64,000 nucleotides of DNA from Rhodospirillaceae bacterium. GTDB taxonomy: Bacteria > Pseudomonadota > Alphaproteobacteria > TMED109. Under the pieces are notes generated by a model. The model was not told the DNA's origin. It was given only the letters and a program-made list of their open reading frames with translations, and searched no databases. Shown piece after piece: positions 25,954 to 34,215 of the stretch; within the stretch, counting starts at the first letter, position 1, and the number at the start of each line of letters is the position of its first letter. The stretch covers positions 283,222 to 347,221 of the forward strand of contig CACMQH010000001.1 of NCBI GenBank assembly GCA_902615805.1, given 5' to 3'. The position numbers and the translations under genes are program-made.

Positions 25954-26434
25954 GTTTTTAAAAATAAATCTATTTAATAAAATTTTAGCAATTATAGTTT
26001 TTGCTTCAGTGCTTTTTTCATTTTTCCTAGAATTTTTTTTAAACCTAATACCTTGTAAACTATGTTTATATCAGCGATACCTATGGTTATTTCTTCTATT
26101 AGCTTGTATTATAAATTTAAAACAAAGCAGTAAAAGTAGATATATTGAAATGATTATAACTATCACTCTTTGTGCCATAATAACTTTAAGCTTTTATCAT
26201 AGTGGTATAGAGTTTGGATTTTTTAATAATATTATTTCATGTACTTCTGAAAATAATGAAACGGTTAATTCTATAGAAGAGTTAGATTTTTTGATCAGAA
26301 ATACAAAAAATATGGATTGTGCTTTCCCTAAATTTAAAGTTTTTAATTTATCTCTCTCAAATTTAAGTTTTTTATTTAGCACTAGTTTATTATTGTTTTG
26401 CTTGAAAAAATACAATAGAAATATATTTAAATAA
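25946..26434 (+). CDS. dsbB: Disulfide bond formation protein DsbB
   Basis: DsbB re-oxidises the periplasmic thiol oxidase DsbA and passes electrons to ubiquinone. The 162-residue protein has four membrane segments, the first periplasmic CxxC in LIPCKLCLYQRY, and a second cysteine pair in NIISCTSE and NMDCAFPKF. It sits between a DedA-like gene and coq7, and Coq7 makes the quinone that DsbB reduces, a sensible pairing. DsbA is not in the window. Several exported proteins here carry paired cysteines and are likely clients (inference). Confidence 0.9.
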   Translation: MDKFLKINLFNKILAIIVFASVLFSFFLEFFLNLIPCKLCLYQRYLWLFLLLACIINLKQSSKSRYIEMIITITLCAIITLSFYHSGIEFGFFNNIISCTSENNETVNSIEELDFLIRNTKNMDCAFPKFKVFNLSLSNLSFLFSTSLLLFCLKKYNRNIFK

Positions 26435-26435
26435 T

Positions 26436-26948
26436 ATGTCAAAAAAAAAAATAAGAGAAATAATCAGAGTAAATCAAGCAGGAGAACTCGGAGCTATACA
26501 AATATATAAAGGCCAGTTAGCAGTGCTTAAAAATAAGCCCATCGCTAATGACCTAAAAGATATGTTGAGTAAAGAAAAAAAGCATTATGATAAATTCAAT
26601 GAATTATTAAACTCGTACGAAGTAAGACCAACAATTTTTAGTCCTATTTGGAAGACAGGAGCATTTGGACTAGGAGTACTCACTGCCATACTAGGAAAAA
26701 AAGCCACTCATGCATGTACTGAAGCAGTAGAGGAAGTAATTATCGATCATTACCAAAAACAAACTCAATACCTTAAGGGCAAAGATAATAATTTGGCTAA
26801 AATTACTAAAAAATTTTGTAAAGAAGAAAAGGAACATCTTGATTTTGCAAGTGAACATGATACGGGTTCTGACTTATTCCACAGTACTTTAAAAAAAGGA
26901 ATCAAGTTACTTTCCAAAAGCGCTATTAAAATTTCTGAAAAAGCCTAA
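26436..26948 (+). CDS. coq7: Demethoxyubiquinone hydroxylase Coq7
   Basis: Coq7 is the di-iron oxygenase that hydroxylates the C6 position of the ubiquinone precursor. The 170-residue product has the two helical repeats with metal ligands: VNQAGELGAIQIYKGQ, KKHYDKFN (usual ExxH arrangement as EKKHYDK), ACTEAVEEVIIDHY and KEEKEHLDFA. The start follows dsbB by 1 bp. It converges on sufA with 2 bp between stop codons. An aerobic lifestyle is implied because the enzyme needs oxygen. Confidence 0.94.
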   Translation: MSKKKIREIIRVNQAGELGAIQIYKGQLAVLKNKPIANDLKDMLSKEKKHYDKFNELLNSYEVRPTIFSPIWKTGAFGLGVLTAILGKKATHACTEAVEEVIIDHYQKQTQYLKGKDNNLAKITKKFCKEEKEHLDFASEHDTGSDLFHSTLKKGIKLLSKSAIKISEKA

Positions 26949-26950
26949 CT

Positions 26951-27286
26951 TTAAATACTAAAGGACTCACCGCAACCACAGCGAGCTGTTTCGTTTGGAT
27001 TTTCAAAAGAAAACCCTCTTTTAAACTTGTCTTCTTTCCAATCTATAGTCGACCCAATAATGAACAATATTGCACTAGGATCAATAACAAAAGTCACACC
27101 ATCTTTTTTTATAACCTCATCTTGCTCATTAAAACTTTTTGCATGTACTACATCGTATGTCATACCAGAGCAACCACCTTTTTTGACCTCTATTCTTAGT
27201 CCAATACTAGTACTATCTAGACTAACCAACTCCTTAGCCTTATCTACTGCCTGTTGGGTAATATTTACTGCTATTTCTTTTTTCAT
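26951..27286 (-). CDS. sufA: A-type iron-sulfur carrier protein SufA/ErpA-like
   Basis: A-type carriers accept Fe-S clusters from the scaffold and pass them to apoproteins. The 111-residue HesB-domain protein has the three conserved cysteines: GGCSGMTYDV and the C-terminal CGCGESF. It is the last gene of the suf operon, 10 bp after sufT. The A-type group (SufA, IscA or ErpA) cannot be distinguished reliably by eye; the symbol follows the operon context. Confidence 0.88.
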   Translation of the reverse strand: MKKEIAVNITQQAVDKAKELVSLDSTSIGLRIEVKKGGCSGMTYDVVHAKSFNEQDEVIKKDGVTFVIDPSAILFIIGSTIDWKEDKFKRGFSFENPNETARCGCGESFSI

Positions 27287-27296
27287 ATAACCCTTT

Positions 27297-27608
27297 TTAC
27301 ATTAATCCTAATTCAAGCTTTGCCGCATCAGTCATATTATCCTGAGTCCATGGTGGATCCCAGGTAATTTCTACTTTAACCTCATTAACACCTTTTAATA
27401 AAGAAACTACATCTGCTACTTTTTCAGGTATAGTTTGGGCTTCTGGACAGTTTGGCGTAGTTAAAGTCATTGTAATATCAACATTATTATCTTCTTTTAT
27501 TTTTATATCATAAATAAGCCCTAATTCATATATGGAAACAGGTATCTCAGGATCGTATACGCCTTGCAAGGCTTCAATTATATCATCTTTTAATGTAGTT
27601 TTACTCAT
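27297..27608 (-). CDS. sufT: SUF system protein SufT (DUF59 / MIP18 family)
   Basis: SufT proteins assist Fe-S cluster maturation, most clearly under high demand. The 103-residue DUF59 domain has the signature VYDPEIPVSIYELGLIYDI and the cysteine-containing MTLTTPNCPEAQTIP, ending with VEITWDPPW. It sits 2 bp downstream of sufS and 10 bp upstream of sufA, the usual alphaproteobacterial order. The single conserved cysteine lies in the TxPNCP motif. Confidence 0.9.
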   Translation of the reverse strand: MSKTTLKDDIIEALQGVYDPEIPVSIYELGLIYDIKIKEDNNVDITMTLTTPNCPEAQTIPEKVADVVSLLKGVNEVKVEITWDPPWTQDNMTDAAKLELGLM

Positions 27609-27610
27609 TA

Positions 27611-28819
27611 TTACTGTAAATATTTTACTATATCCTTCAAATTAATTAAAAATTTATCTATATCTTCCTCATTGTTATAAACTCCAAAAGAAACCCTTAA
27701 CGTGGTGTCTACATTAAAATGTCGCATAGCAGGTTGAGCACAATGATGTCCAGCTCTTACAGATATGCCTCTATTATCTAATAATAATGCTACATCATGA
27801 GGATGACTTCCTTCAACTAAAAAAGACACTATTCCTAGTCTTCTTTCAGGTTCTCCAACTATTCTAATATAATTTAGGCTTTTTAACTTTTCATATAATA
27901 TTTTTGTAAGGTAATTACTATGTTCAGTAATTTTATTAATTCCAATTTCATTCATAAAATCTATTGCCGATGCTAAAGCTATTGCTCCTACTATATTAGG
28001 AGTACCTGCTTCAAACTTATTAGGAATATTTGCATACGTAGATTTCTGAATAGAAACGAAATCTATCATCTCACCACCTGTTTGGTATGGACTAAGTTTT
28101 TCAAGCCACTCCTTATTACCGTAAAGAGCACCTATACCAGAGGGACCATAAATCTTATGCCCAGAAATCACATAAAAATCTGGCTGTATTTCATTTATAT
28201 CAATTTCAACATGTGGTGCAGCTTGACAACCATCAACCAGAGTTATAATTCCTCTTTTTTTTGCCTCTAAACATATTTCTTTTATTGGCAAAATAGAACC
28301 AATAGAGTTAGTAATATGAGGCAAAGAAATAATTTTTGTTCTTTTTGTAATGCATTTTATTAATTCCTCTACGAATATATTTCCATTACTATCAGGTTTT
28401 AACTCTACTATTTTAGCGCCTGTTTTTTTTGCTGCAATTTGCCAGGGTACAATATTTGAATGATGTTCTAATGTGCTGATTATAACTTCATCATCTTGAC
28501 TAAGAAAACTATCCGCTAATGAACTTGCAATTAAATTAATCCCCTCTGTTGCTCCTCTAGTAAAAATAATTTCTTTAGAGCTTTTAACATTTAAAAATTT
28601 TGCAACCTTTTCTCTAGATGCTTCATATTTATCTGTAGCTATTTGACTTAATTTATATATTCCCCTATGAACATTTGCATAACTATTTTCATAAGTATGT
28701 TTTATATCGTTAATAACACTATAAGGTTTTTGTGAAGAAGCAGCAGAATCTAGATAAATTACTTTTTTGCCATCTATTTTTTTATTTAAAATTGGAAAGT
28801 TTTCTTTAATATTATTCAT
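27611..28819 (-). CDS. sufS: Cysteine desulfurase SufS
   Basis: SufS is the PLP enzyme that takes sulfur from cysteine and gives it to SufE/SufBCD. The 402-residue group II desulfurase has TRGATEGINL, LEHHSNIVPWQ, the aspartate of LVDGCQAAPH, the PLP lysine in SGHKIYGPSGIG and the active-site cysteine in RAGHHCAQPAM. The compact active-site loop (no long extension) is typical of group II, which needs a partner such as SufE; sufE lies about 20 kb away at 48261. Confidence 0.95.
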   Translation of the reverse strand: MNNIKENFPILNKKIDGKKVIYLDSAASSQKPYSVINDIKHTYENSYANVHRGIYKLSQIATDKYEASREKVAKFLNVKSSKEIIFTRGATEGINLIASSLADSFLSQDDEVIISTLEHHSNIVPWQIAAKKTGAKIVELKPDSNGNIFVEELIKCITKRTKIISLPHITNSIGSILPIKEICLEAKKRGIITLVDGCQAAPHVEIDINEIQPDFYVISGHKIYGPSGIGALYGNKEWLEKLSPYQTGGEMIDFVSIQKSTYANIPNKFEAGTPNIVGAIALASAIDFMNEIGINKITEHSNYLTKILYEKLKSLNYIRIVGEPERRLGIVSFLVEGSHPHDVALLLDNRGISVRAGHHCAQPAMRHFNVDTTLRVSFGVYNNEEDIDKFLINLKDIVKYLQ

Positions 28820-28827
28820 ATAAATAA

Positions 28828-30120
28828 TTATTTTTCATTTATTTGGTTGAAAAAGTCATCTATCAGATTTTTACTAAACTCACTACTGTCTTCAATGTCT
28901 AAACCTATTTCATTAATAAACGCGTGAATTAACAAAATTATGGCATCTTTTTTTTTTATACCTCTACTTTGCATATAAAAAATACTGTTATTATCTATCT
29001 CTCCAAAAGATGCTCCATGCTTACATTTTACATCATCTTCTAATATTTCTAATTCAGGCTTAGAAAAGGATGTTGCTTTTCTGTTAAGCAATAAGGACTT
29101 AGAATAAAAACTGGCATCACTACCTTTTGCATTTTTGTTAACACAGATTTTTCCATTTATTGCAGTTTTACTATTTTTAGCACTTATTAGTCTCCAATTT
29201 TGATCACTCTTTGAAGTCCTTCCTATGTGTGTTACTTTACAAAAAACATCAGATTCATCTCTATTATTAGATAAAATTATTCCTGAAATGTTGGCTGTAG
29301 AATTTTCTTTATTTAAAAAGACTCTAATATCTTCTTTAGATCTTTCTCTATTTAAAACTTTTAAATTTAGTTCTGCGTTCTCATCAATATGACAATTAAT
29401 TGATGAGGTTTTAATTCCTGTGGATATTCTTTCTTGTAAACTTGAAAAAGTTAACTTTGAGTCCTTCCTGATAAAAATCTCTTTCAAAGAGTTATTCCAT
29501 GATTCAATATTATGGGAAATCTCTTGAAAAGAAACCTTTGAACCTTCTTTACAAACAATAATAATGTAAGGGTTAATTACTATTTCTGGTTCTATATTAG
29601 AAAAACTATGAATTATATTTATAGTTTCATTAATATTTTTAGCTTTTTCAACTTCAATTACTATACCTGAGCTTAATAGGCTGTTAAGTGAAATAAAATA
29701 AGTTGGTTTTTTATCTTTTATGCCTGATAATCTACTTTCAGCATAATCAGATGGATTATTAAATAAAATACTTTTAAAGTCTGGGTTTTTATTAACATAA
29801 TCCGATAAAGAAGATATATTAATATCACTTTCTTTTTTCAGCGATGAAGCTTCTGGACTGTAATGTCCATCAATAAAAAATATACTATTAGGTAATTTGT
29901 GCTGTTCTTTTTTAAGATTATCTTGTTTAGTGGAATTCTCTAAAAGAACCTTCCAACTAGTTTCTTTTATTGAGTTAGTTTTAAAGTTTTTCCACTCTTC
30001 AGTTCTAGAGTCTGGAATTTCTTCAATTATAGTTTCTAGTATTGCATTTTGATCTAGCCACTTTTTTTCATCAATAGAGTGGCCAGTCTTTAATTTATTT
30101 ATATATTCCTTCAAGTACAA
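28828..30120 (-). CDS. sufD: Fe-S assembly protein SufD
   Basis: SufD forms the SufBC2D scaffold with SufB and SufC. The 430-residue protein shows a variable N-terminal helical part, the beta-helix core, and the C-terminal SUFBD block EDDVKCKHGASFGEID with the conserved histidine, then YMQSRGIKKKDAIILLIHAFINE (quoted in part). The apparent start is TTG at 30120 directly after the sufC stop; another in-frame TTG lies 6 bases on. SufD is generally the most divergent Suf subunit and that is the case here. Confidence 0.92.
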   Translation of the reverse strand: MYLKEYINKLKTGHSIDEKKWLDQNAILETIIEEIPDSRTEEWKNFKTNSIKETSWKVLLENSTKQDNLKKEQHKLPNSIFFIDGHYSPEASSLKKESDINISSLSDYVNKNPDFKSILFNNPSDYAESRLSGIKDKKPTYFISLNSLLSSGIVIEVEKAKNINETINIIHSFSNIEPEIVINPYIIIVCKEGSKVSFQEISHNIESWNNSLKEIFIRKDSKLTFSSLQERISTGIKTSSINCHIDENAELNLKVLNRERSKEDIRVFLNKENSTANISGIILSNNRDESDVFCKVTHIGRTSKSDQNWRLISAKNSKTAINGKICVNKNAKGSDASFYSKSLLLNRKATSFSKPELEILEDDVKCKHGASFGEIDNNSIFYMQSRGIKKKDAIILLIHAFINEIGLDIEDSSEFSKNLIDDFFNQINEK

Positions 30121-30858
30121 TTAGACAAACTCCTGATAGCCTTTTTCTTCTAAAGTTTTAACTAAATTGTAATCTCCAGATTTAATTATTTTACCTTCAT
30201 TAAAAATATGTACTTCATCAGGCTTAATATAGTCTAACAACCTTTGATAATGAGTTATGATAAGCATACTATTATTTTCATTACTGTATTTAGATACTCC
30301 ATCAGATATAACCTTTAAGGCATCAATGTCTAAACCTGAATCTATTTCGTCTAATATACAAAGTTTAGGTTTCATCATTAACATATGAAAAATCTCATTT
30401 TTCTTCTTTTCTCCACCAGAAAAGCCAGTGTTTAAATCCCTAGATAAAAAGCTAGTATCAAGATTTAGTCTTTTACTCAAATCTTTACATTCTTCTAAAA
30501 ACTCCCTAGTATTTAGATCCTTCTCACCATTATACTTTCTAATTGAATTAAGGGCAGTTCTTAAAAAAGAACTATTAGCAATTCCTGGTATTTCTACAGG
30601 ATATTGAAATGCTAAATAAATACCCTTAGCAGCTCTTTCTTCTGGGTCTAGGTCAAGAATATTAATACCATTAAAAAAGATTTGCCCATCATTAATTTGA
30701 TATCCATGTTTTCCAGCAATAACATTTGATAATGTAGATTTACCAGATCCATTAGGCCCCATTATGGCAACTTTTTTACCTTTCTCTATTTCCAAGTTTA
30801 AGTTATTAATAATAATTTTATTCTTTACTGATACAGACAGATTTTTAATTTCTAACAC
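30121..30858 (-). CDS. sufC: Fe-S assembly ATPase SufC
   Basis: SufC is the ABC-type ATPase of the SufBC2D scaffold. The 245 residues show Walker A GPNGSGKSTLSNVI, Q-loop LAFQYPVEIPG, the ABC signature GFSGGEKKKNEI, Walker B KLCILDEIDSGLD and the H-loop ITHYQRLL. The EIDSGLD form in place of EPTSGLD is typical of SufC. The start codon appears to be GTG at 30858, two bases after sufB ends. All elements point to a cytoplasmic, non-transporter ATPase. Confidence 0.96.
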   Translation of the reverse strand: MLEIKNLSVSVKNKIIINNLNLEIEKGKKVAIMGPNGSGKSTLSNVIAGKHGYQINDGQIFFNGINILDLDPEERAAKGIYLAFQYPVEIPGIANSSFLRTALNSIRKYNGEKDLNTREFLEECKDLSKRLNLDTSFLSRDLNTGFSGGEKKKNEIFHMLMMKPKLCILDEIDSGLDIDALKVISDGVSKYSNENNSMLIITHYQRLLDYIKPDEVHIFNEGKIIKSGDYNLVKTLEEKGYQEFV

Positions 30859-30860
30859 AA

Positions 30861-32333
30861 CTAACCTACTGCCCCCTCTAAGCTTAACTCTAATAATTTT
30901 TTTGCTTCCACTGCAAACTCCATTGGCAGATTTTTCAATACTTCCCTACAAAACCCGTTAACTATTAATGCTGTAGCATCTTCTTCATTTATTCCTCTTT
31001 GTCTACAATAATAAAGTTGCTCTTCACTAATTTTAGAAGTAGTTGCTTCATGAGCTACGTCAGAAAGTTCGTTTCTAACGTTAATGTAAGGTACAGTGTG
31101 TGCACCACAGTCATTTCCTATTAATAAAGAATCACATTGTGTGAAATTCCTAGCATTAATTGCATTTGGTAATACACTTACTAAACCTCTATAAGTTTGT
31201 TGGCCCCTACCAGCAGAAATTCCTTTTGAAACGATTCTTGAAGAAGTATTTTTTCCCAGATGGATCATCTTTGTGCCGGTATCAGCCTGTTGCATATTAT
31301 TAGATAACGCTACTGAATAAAATTCGCCTTTGGAATTATTTCCTTTTAAAATTACGCTTGGATATTTCCAGGTTACTGCTGATCCAGTTTCCACCTGCGT
31401 CCAAGAAATTTTAGAGTTATCACCTAAGCAAGTTCCTCTCTTTGTGACAAAATTATATATTCCTCCATTACCATTTTTATCTCCCGGATACCAATTTTGT
31501 ACCGTAGAATATTTAATTTCAGCATCTTCTAAGGCAACCAACTCTACTACGGCTGCATGAAGTTGGTTCTCATCCCTCATAGGAGCTGTACAGCCTTCAA
31601 GATAGGATACATAAGATCCTCTGTCAGCAATAATGAGTGTTCTTTCAAACTGACCAGTATTTGCAGCATTTATTCTGAAATAAGTGCTCAATTCCATTGG
31701 ACATTTCACATTAGGAGGTATATATACAAATGATCCATCACTAAATACTGCTGAATTTAAATTAGAAAAAAAATTGTCATTTGTAGGGACAACACTTCCC
31801 AAATATTTTTTTACTAACTCAGGATGGGTTTGTACAGCTTCTGAAAAAGAACAAAAAATTATTCCTAACTTATTTAATTCATCTTTAAAAGTTGTCGCCA
31901 CTGAAACACTATCAAATACAGCGTCAACTGCTACTTTGTGACTATTTTTAATGCCTGCTAAAAACTCTTGTTCTTTAAGTGGAATACCTAGTTTATTATA
32001 AGCTCTTAATAGTTCAGGATCTATTTCATCCAATGATTTTGGTTTTTCTTCATCTGATTTTGGGGCAGCAAAGTAATGTATATCTTGAAAATCAATGTTA
32101 TCATACTTGAGATTTGCCCACCCAGGCATATCATACTCTCTTTTTTTCCACATATCAAAAGCATTTAATCTCCAGTCTAGAAGCCATTGAGGTTCATCTT
32201 TTTTCTTTGATATAAACTTTACTATATCTTCATTTAGCCCTTTGGGAGCAAACTCTTGTTCGATATCTGTTGTGAAACCATATTTATATTCACTGGCTTC
32301 TTCAACTATTTTTGCTGTTTCACTTGTTGTCAT
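30861..32333 (-). CDS. sufB: Fe-S assembly scaffold SufB
   Basis: SufB is the scaffold on which Fe-S clusters form. The 490-residue protein shows the family blocks [18 protein letters not shown]-like [53 protein letters not shown] and [18 protein letters not shown], with the conserved cysteine of the last block and the C-terminal [13 protein letters not shown]. It is the second gene of the operon, 26 bp downstream of iscR. The length is normal (480-495). Confidence 0.97.
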   Translation of the reverse strand: MTTSETAKIVEEASEYKYGFTTDIEQEFAPKGLNEDIVKFISKKKDEPQWLLDWRLNAFDMWKKREYDMPGWANLKYDNIDFQDIHYFAAPKSDEEKPKSLDEIDPELLRAYNKLGIPLKEQEFLAGIKNSHKVAVDAVFDSVSVATTFKDELNKLGIIFCSFSEAVQTHPELVKKYLGSVVPTNDNFFSNLNSAVFSDGSFVYIPPNVKCPMELSTYFRINAANTGQFERTLIIADRGSYVSYLEGCTAPMRDENQLHAAVVELVALEDAEIKYSTVQNWYPGDKNGNGGIYNFVTKRGTCLGDNSKISWTQVETGSAVTWKYPSVILKGNNSKGEFYSVALSNNMQQADTGTKMIHLGKNTSSRIVSKGISAGRGQQTYRGLVSVLPNAINARNFTQCDSLLIGNDCGAHTVPYINVRNELSDVAHEATTSKISEEQLYYCRQRGINEEDATALIVNGFCREVLKNLPMEFAVEAKKLLELSLEGAVG

Positions 32334-32359
32334 AATTTTCCCATAACAGTTTAAAATTA

Positions 32360-32776
32360 TTAATAATTAAATTTTTTACTCTTGATATCCTTAATTTTTA
32401 TATTTTCTAAAGTATTATTTATTTCTGTATTAACAAAGCTCCATATGTTTTTCGTATTACATACATCAAACAGATTACAGTCATTAGCATTTTTATTCAT
32501 ACAATCTGTAAGTAAGACTGGACCCTCTATTGCCTCTATTAGTTCTCTAATAGAAATATTATCAAGACCTTTCTTTAATCTATAACCTCCCTTAGTGCCC
32601 CGAAAAGGCTCTAAAAAGTTTTTTTTTACTAACTGAGCTAATAACTTATTAACAGTAGCTTTATGCAGTTTAGTTTTTTCTATAATATCTTGAGAAGATA
32701 GTATTTCTTTTTCAGAACCACTAAATGCATAAATAATCGAAACTGCATAATCAGCTAATCTAGTTACCTTTAACAT
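32360..32776 (-). CDS. iscR: Rrf2-family Fe-S sensing regulator (IscR-like) of the suf operon
   Basis: The 138-residue protein has the Rrf2 winged helix ([12 protein letters not shown], recognition helix region [27 protein letters not shown]) and three cysteines in [19 protein letters not shown], the spacing used to bind a [2Fe-2S] cluster. Being first in the suf operon argues for an IscR/SufR-type autoregulator rather than the iron regulator RirA, though that is not excluded. The promoter reads TTGATA-16 bp-TATATT with only 6 bp to the ATG, so the mRNA probably begins at or next to the start codon. The -35 overlaps the gltD stop. Confidence 0.87.
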   Translation of the reverse strand: MLKVTRLADYAVSIIYAFSGSEKEILSSQDIIEKTKLHKATVNKLLAQLVKKNFLEPFRGTKGGYRLKKGLDNISIRELIEAIEGPVLLTDCMNKNANDCNLFDVCNTKNIWSFVNTEINNTLENIKIKDIKSKKFNY

Positions 32777-32782
32777 AATTAC

Positions 32783-32810
32783 AATATAGACTATTTTAGT
32801 AAACTATCAA
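32783..32810 (-). promoter_or_regulatory. iscR-suf promoter with probable IscR operator; leaderless architecture
   Basis: On the minus strand -35 TTGATA (32810-32805), a 16-bp spacer and -10 TATATT (32788-32783) precede the iscR ATG by 6 bp, so transcription should start at about the A of ATG. The spacer holds TACTAAAATAGTC, resembling known IscR-type sites (ATAnnnGACTnnnnAGTCnnnTAT) with one half degenerate. The -35 hexamer overlaps the gltD stop codon. Confidence 0.6.
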
Positions 32811-34207
32811 GAGGACAAGTGATTATGAATAGCTGAAGCTGCTTCTCTTCCTTCTCTTATGGCCCATACTACTAATGACTGGCCTCTTCTTGCATCACCT
32901 GCTGCATAAATAGACCTCTCTGATGTCAGATAATTTTTAGTATCTGCTAATAAATTACCCTTTTCATCTTTTTTTAATTTAGACTGACTTAATAAACCAT
33001 CGTGTTTAGGGTGAACAAAGCCCATAGCTAAAAGCACCAAGTCAGCTTTAATAAAAAATTCTGAGTTTTTTATTGGTTTTAAAGAAGAATCTAATTTAAC
33101 ACATTTTAATCCCTTTACTTTACCATTTGCAGTTTCAAAAGATTTAGTCATAACTGACCAATCTCTTACTGCACCTTCTTCTTGAGACGAAGAGGTTCTT
33201 AATTTATGAGGCCAATATGGCCAAGTTACTAATTTATTTTCTTTTTTTGGAGGCATAGGCATAATCTCTAGCTGAGTAACTTTTTTTGCCCCTTGTCTAA
33301 AAGATGTTCCAATACAATCAGATCCTGTATCACCACCCCCAATAACTACCACATATTTATCTTTTGCATTAATTTCAATTTCATTATTTTTAATTTCTCC
33401 AGAAACTGCTTTATTTTGTAATGGTAAGAAATCCATAGCAGGATAAATTCCTTCAACATTTCTGCCAGGAATATTCAAATCTCTTGCTTCTTCAGAACCA
33501 ATAGTAATTAGAGTGGCATCAAATTTTTTCTTAATTTCTGTTAGGGTGATGTCCCTTCCTACCTCAATCGAAGTCTTAAAATTAACACCCTCTTTTCTCA
33601 TTTGATCAACTCTTCTATCAATTAAATGCTTTTCCATCTTAAAGTCAGGTATTCCATACCTAAGTAATCCTCCAACTTTTTTATTCTTTTCAAAAACTAT
33701 AACCTTATAACCTATGCGAGCTAATTGCTGTGCAGCTGCTAGACCTGCTGGACCTGAGCCAATAACAGCAATACTTTTATTAATTTTTTTTGGTGCAATT
33801 TCTGGTTTAATCCAACCATTACTCCATGCTTTATCAACTATTGAGCACTCTATAGTTTTAATTGTTACAGGAGTATCTTCAATATTTAAAGTACATGCTG
33901 CTTCACATGGTGCTGGACAAATACGTCCAGTAAACTCTGGAAAGTTATTTGTTGAATGAAGAGTCTCAATAGCTTTCCTAAAATCTCCTTCATAAACTAG
34001 ATTATTCCAATCTGGAATAATATTATTTACAGGACAACCAGAGTGACAGTATGGAATACCACAATCCATACACCTAGATGCTTGATTTTTTAGTTCATTT
34101 TTATTTAGAGGCTTAGTAAATTCTTTAAAATTTTTTAGTCTTTGCTTCACATCTATATATTGTCGATCTTTTCTATTATGCTCTATAAAACCTGTAGCTT
34201 TAGCCAT
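32807..34207 (-). CDS. gltD: Glutamate synthase (NADPH) small subunit GltD
   Basis: GltD supplies electrons from NADPH to GltB for making glutamate from glutamine and 2-oxoglutarate. The 466-residue protein has the N-terminal Fe-S cysteines CMDCGIPYCHSGCPVNN and CPAPCEAACTL, the FAD fold AVIGSGPAGLAAAQQLA, the NADPH fold VVIGGGDTGSDC and the C-terminal YAAGDARRGQSLVVWAI. It lies 8 bp downstream of gltB. Its 3' end contains the -35 of the iscR promoter. Confidence 0.96.
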   Translation of the reverse strand: MAKATGFIEHNRKDRQYIDVKQRLKNFKEFTKPLNKNELKNQASRCMDCGIPYCHSGCPVNNIIPDWNNLVYEGDFRKAIETLHSTNNFPEFTGRICPAPCEAACTLNIEDTPVTIKTIECSIVDKAWSNGWIKPEIAPKKINKSIAVIGSGPAGLAAAQQLARIGYKVIVFEKNKKVGGLLRYGIPDFKMEKHLIDRRVDQMRKEGVNFKTSIEVGRDITLTEIKKKFDATLITIGSEEARDLNIPGRNVEGIYPAMDFLPLQNKAVSGEIKNNEIEINAKDKYVVVIGGGDTGSDCIGTSFRQGAKKVTQLEIMPMPPKKENKLVTWPYWPHKLRTSSSQEEGAVRDWSVMTKSFETANGKVKGLKCVKLDSSLKPIKNSEFFIKADLVLLAMGFVHPKHDGLLSQSKLKKDEKGNLLADTKNYLTSERSIYAAGDARRGQSLVVWAIREGREAASAIHNHLSS

Positions 34208-34215
34208 AGTTTCAG

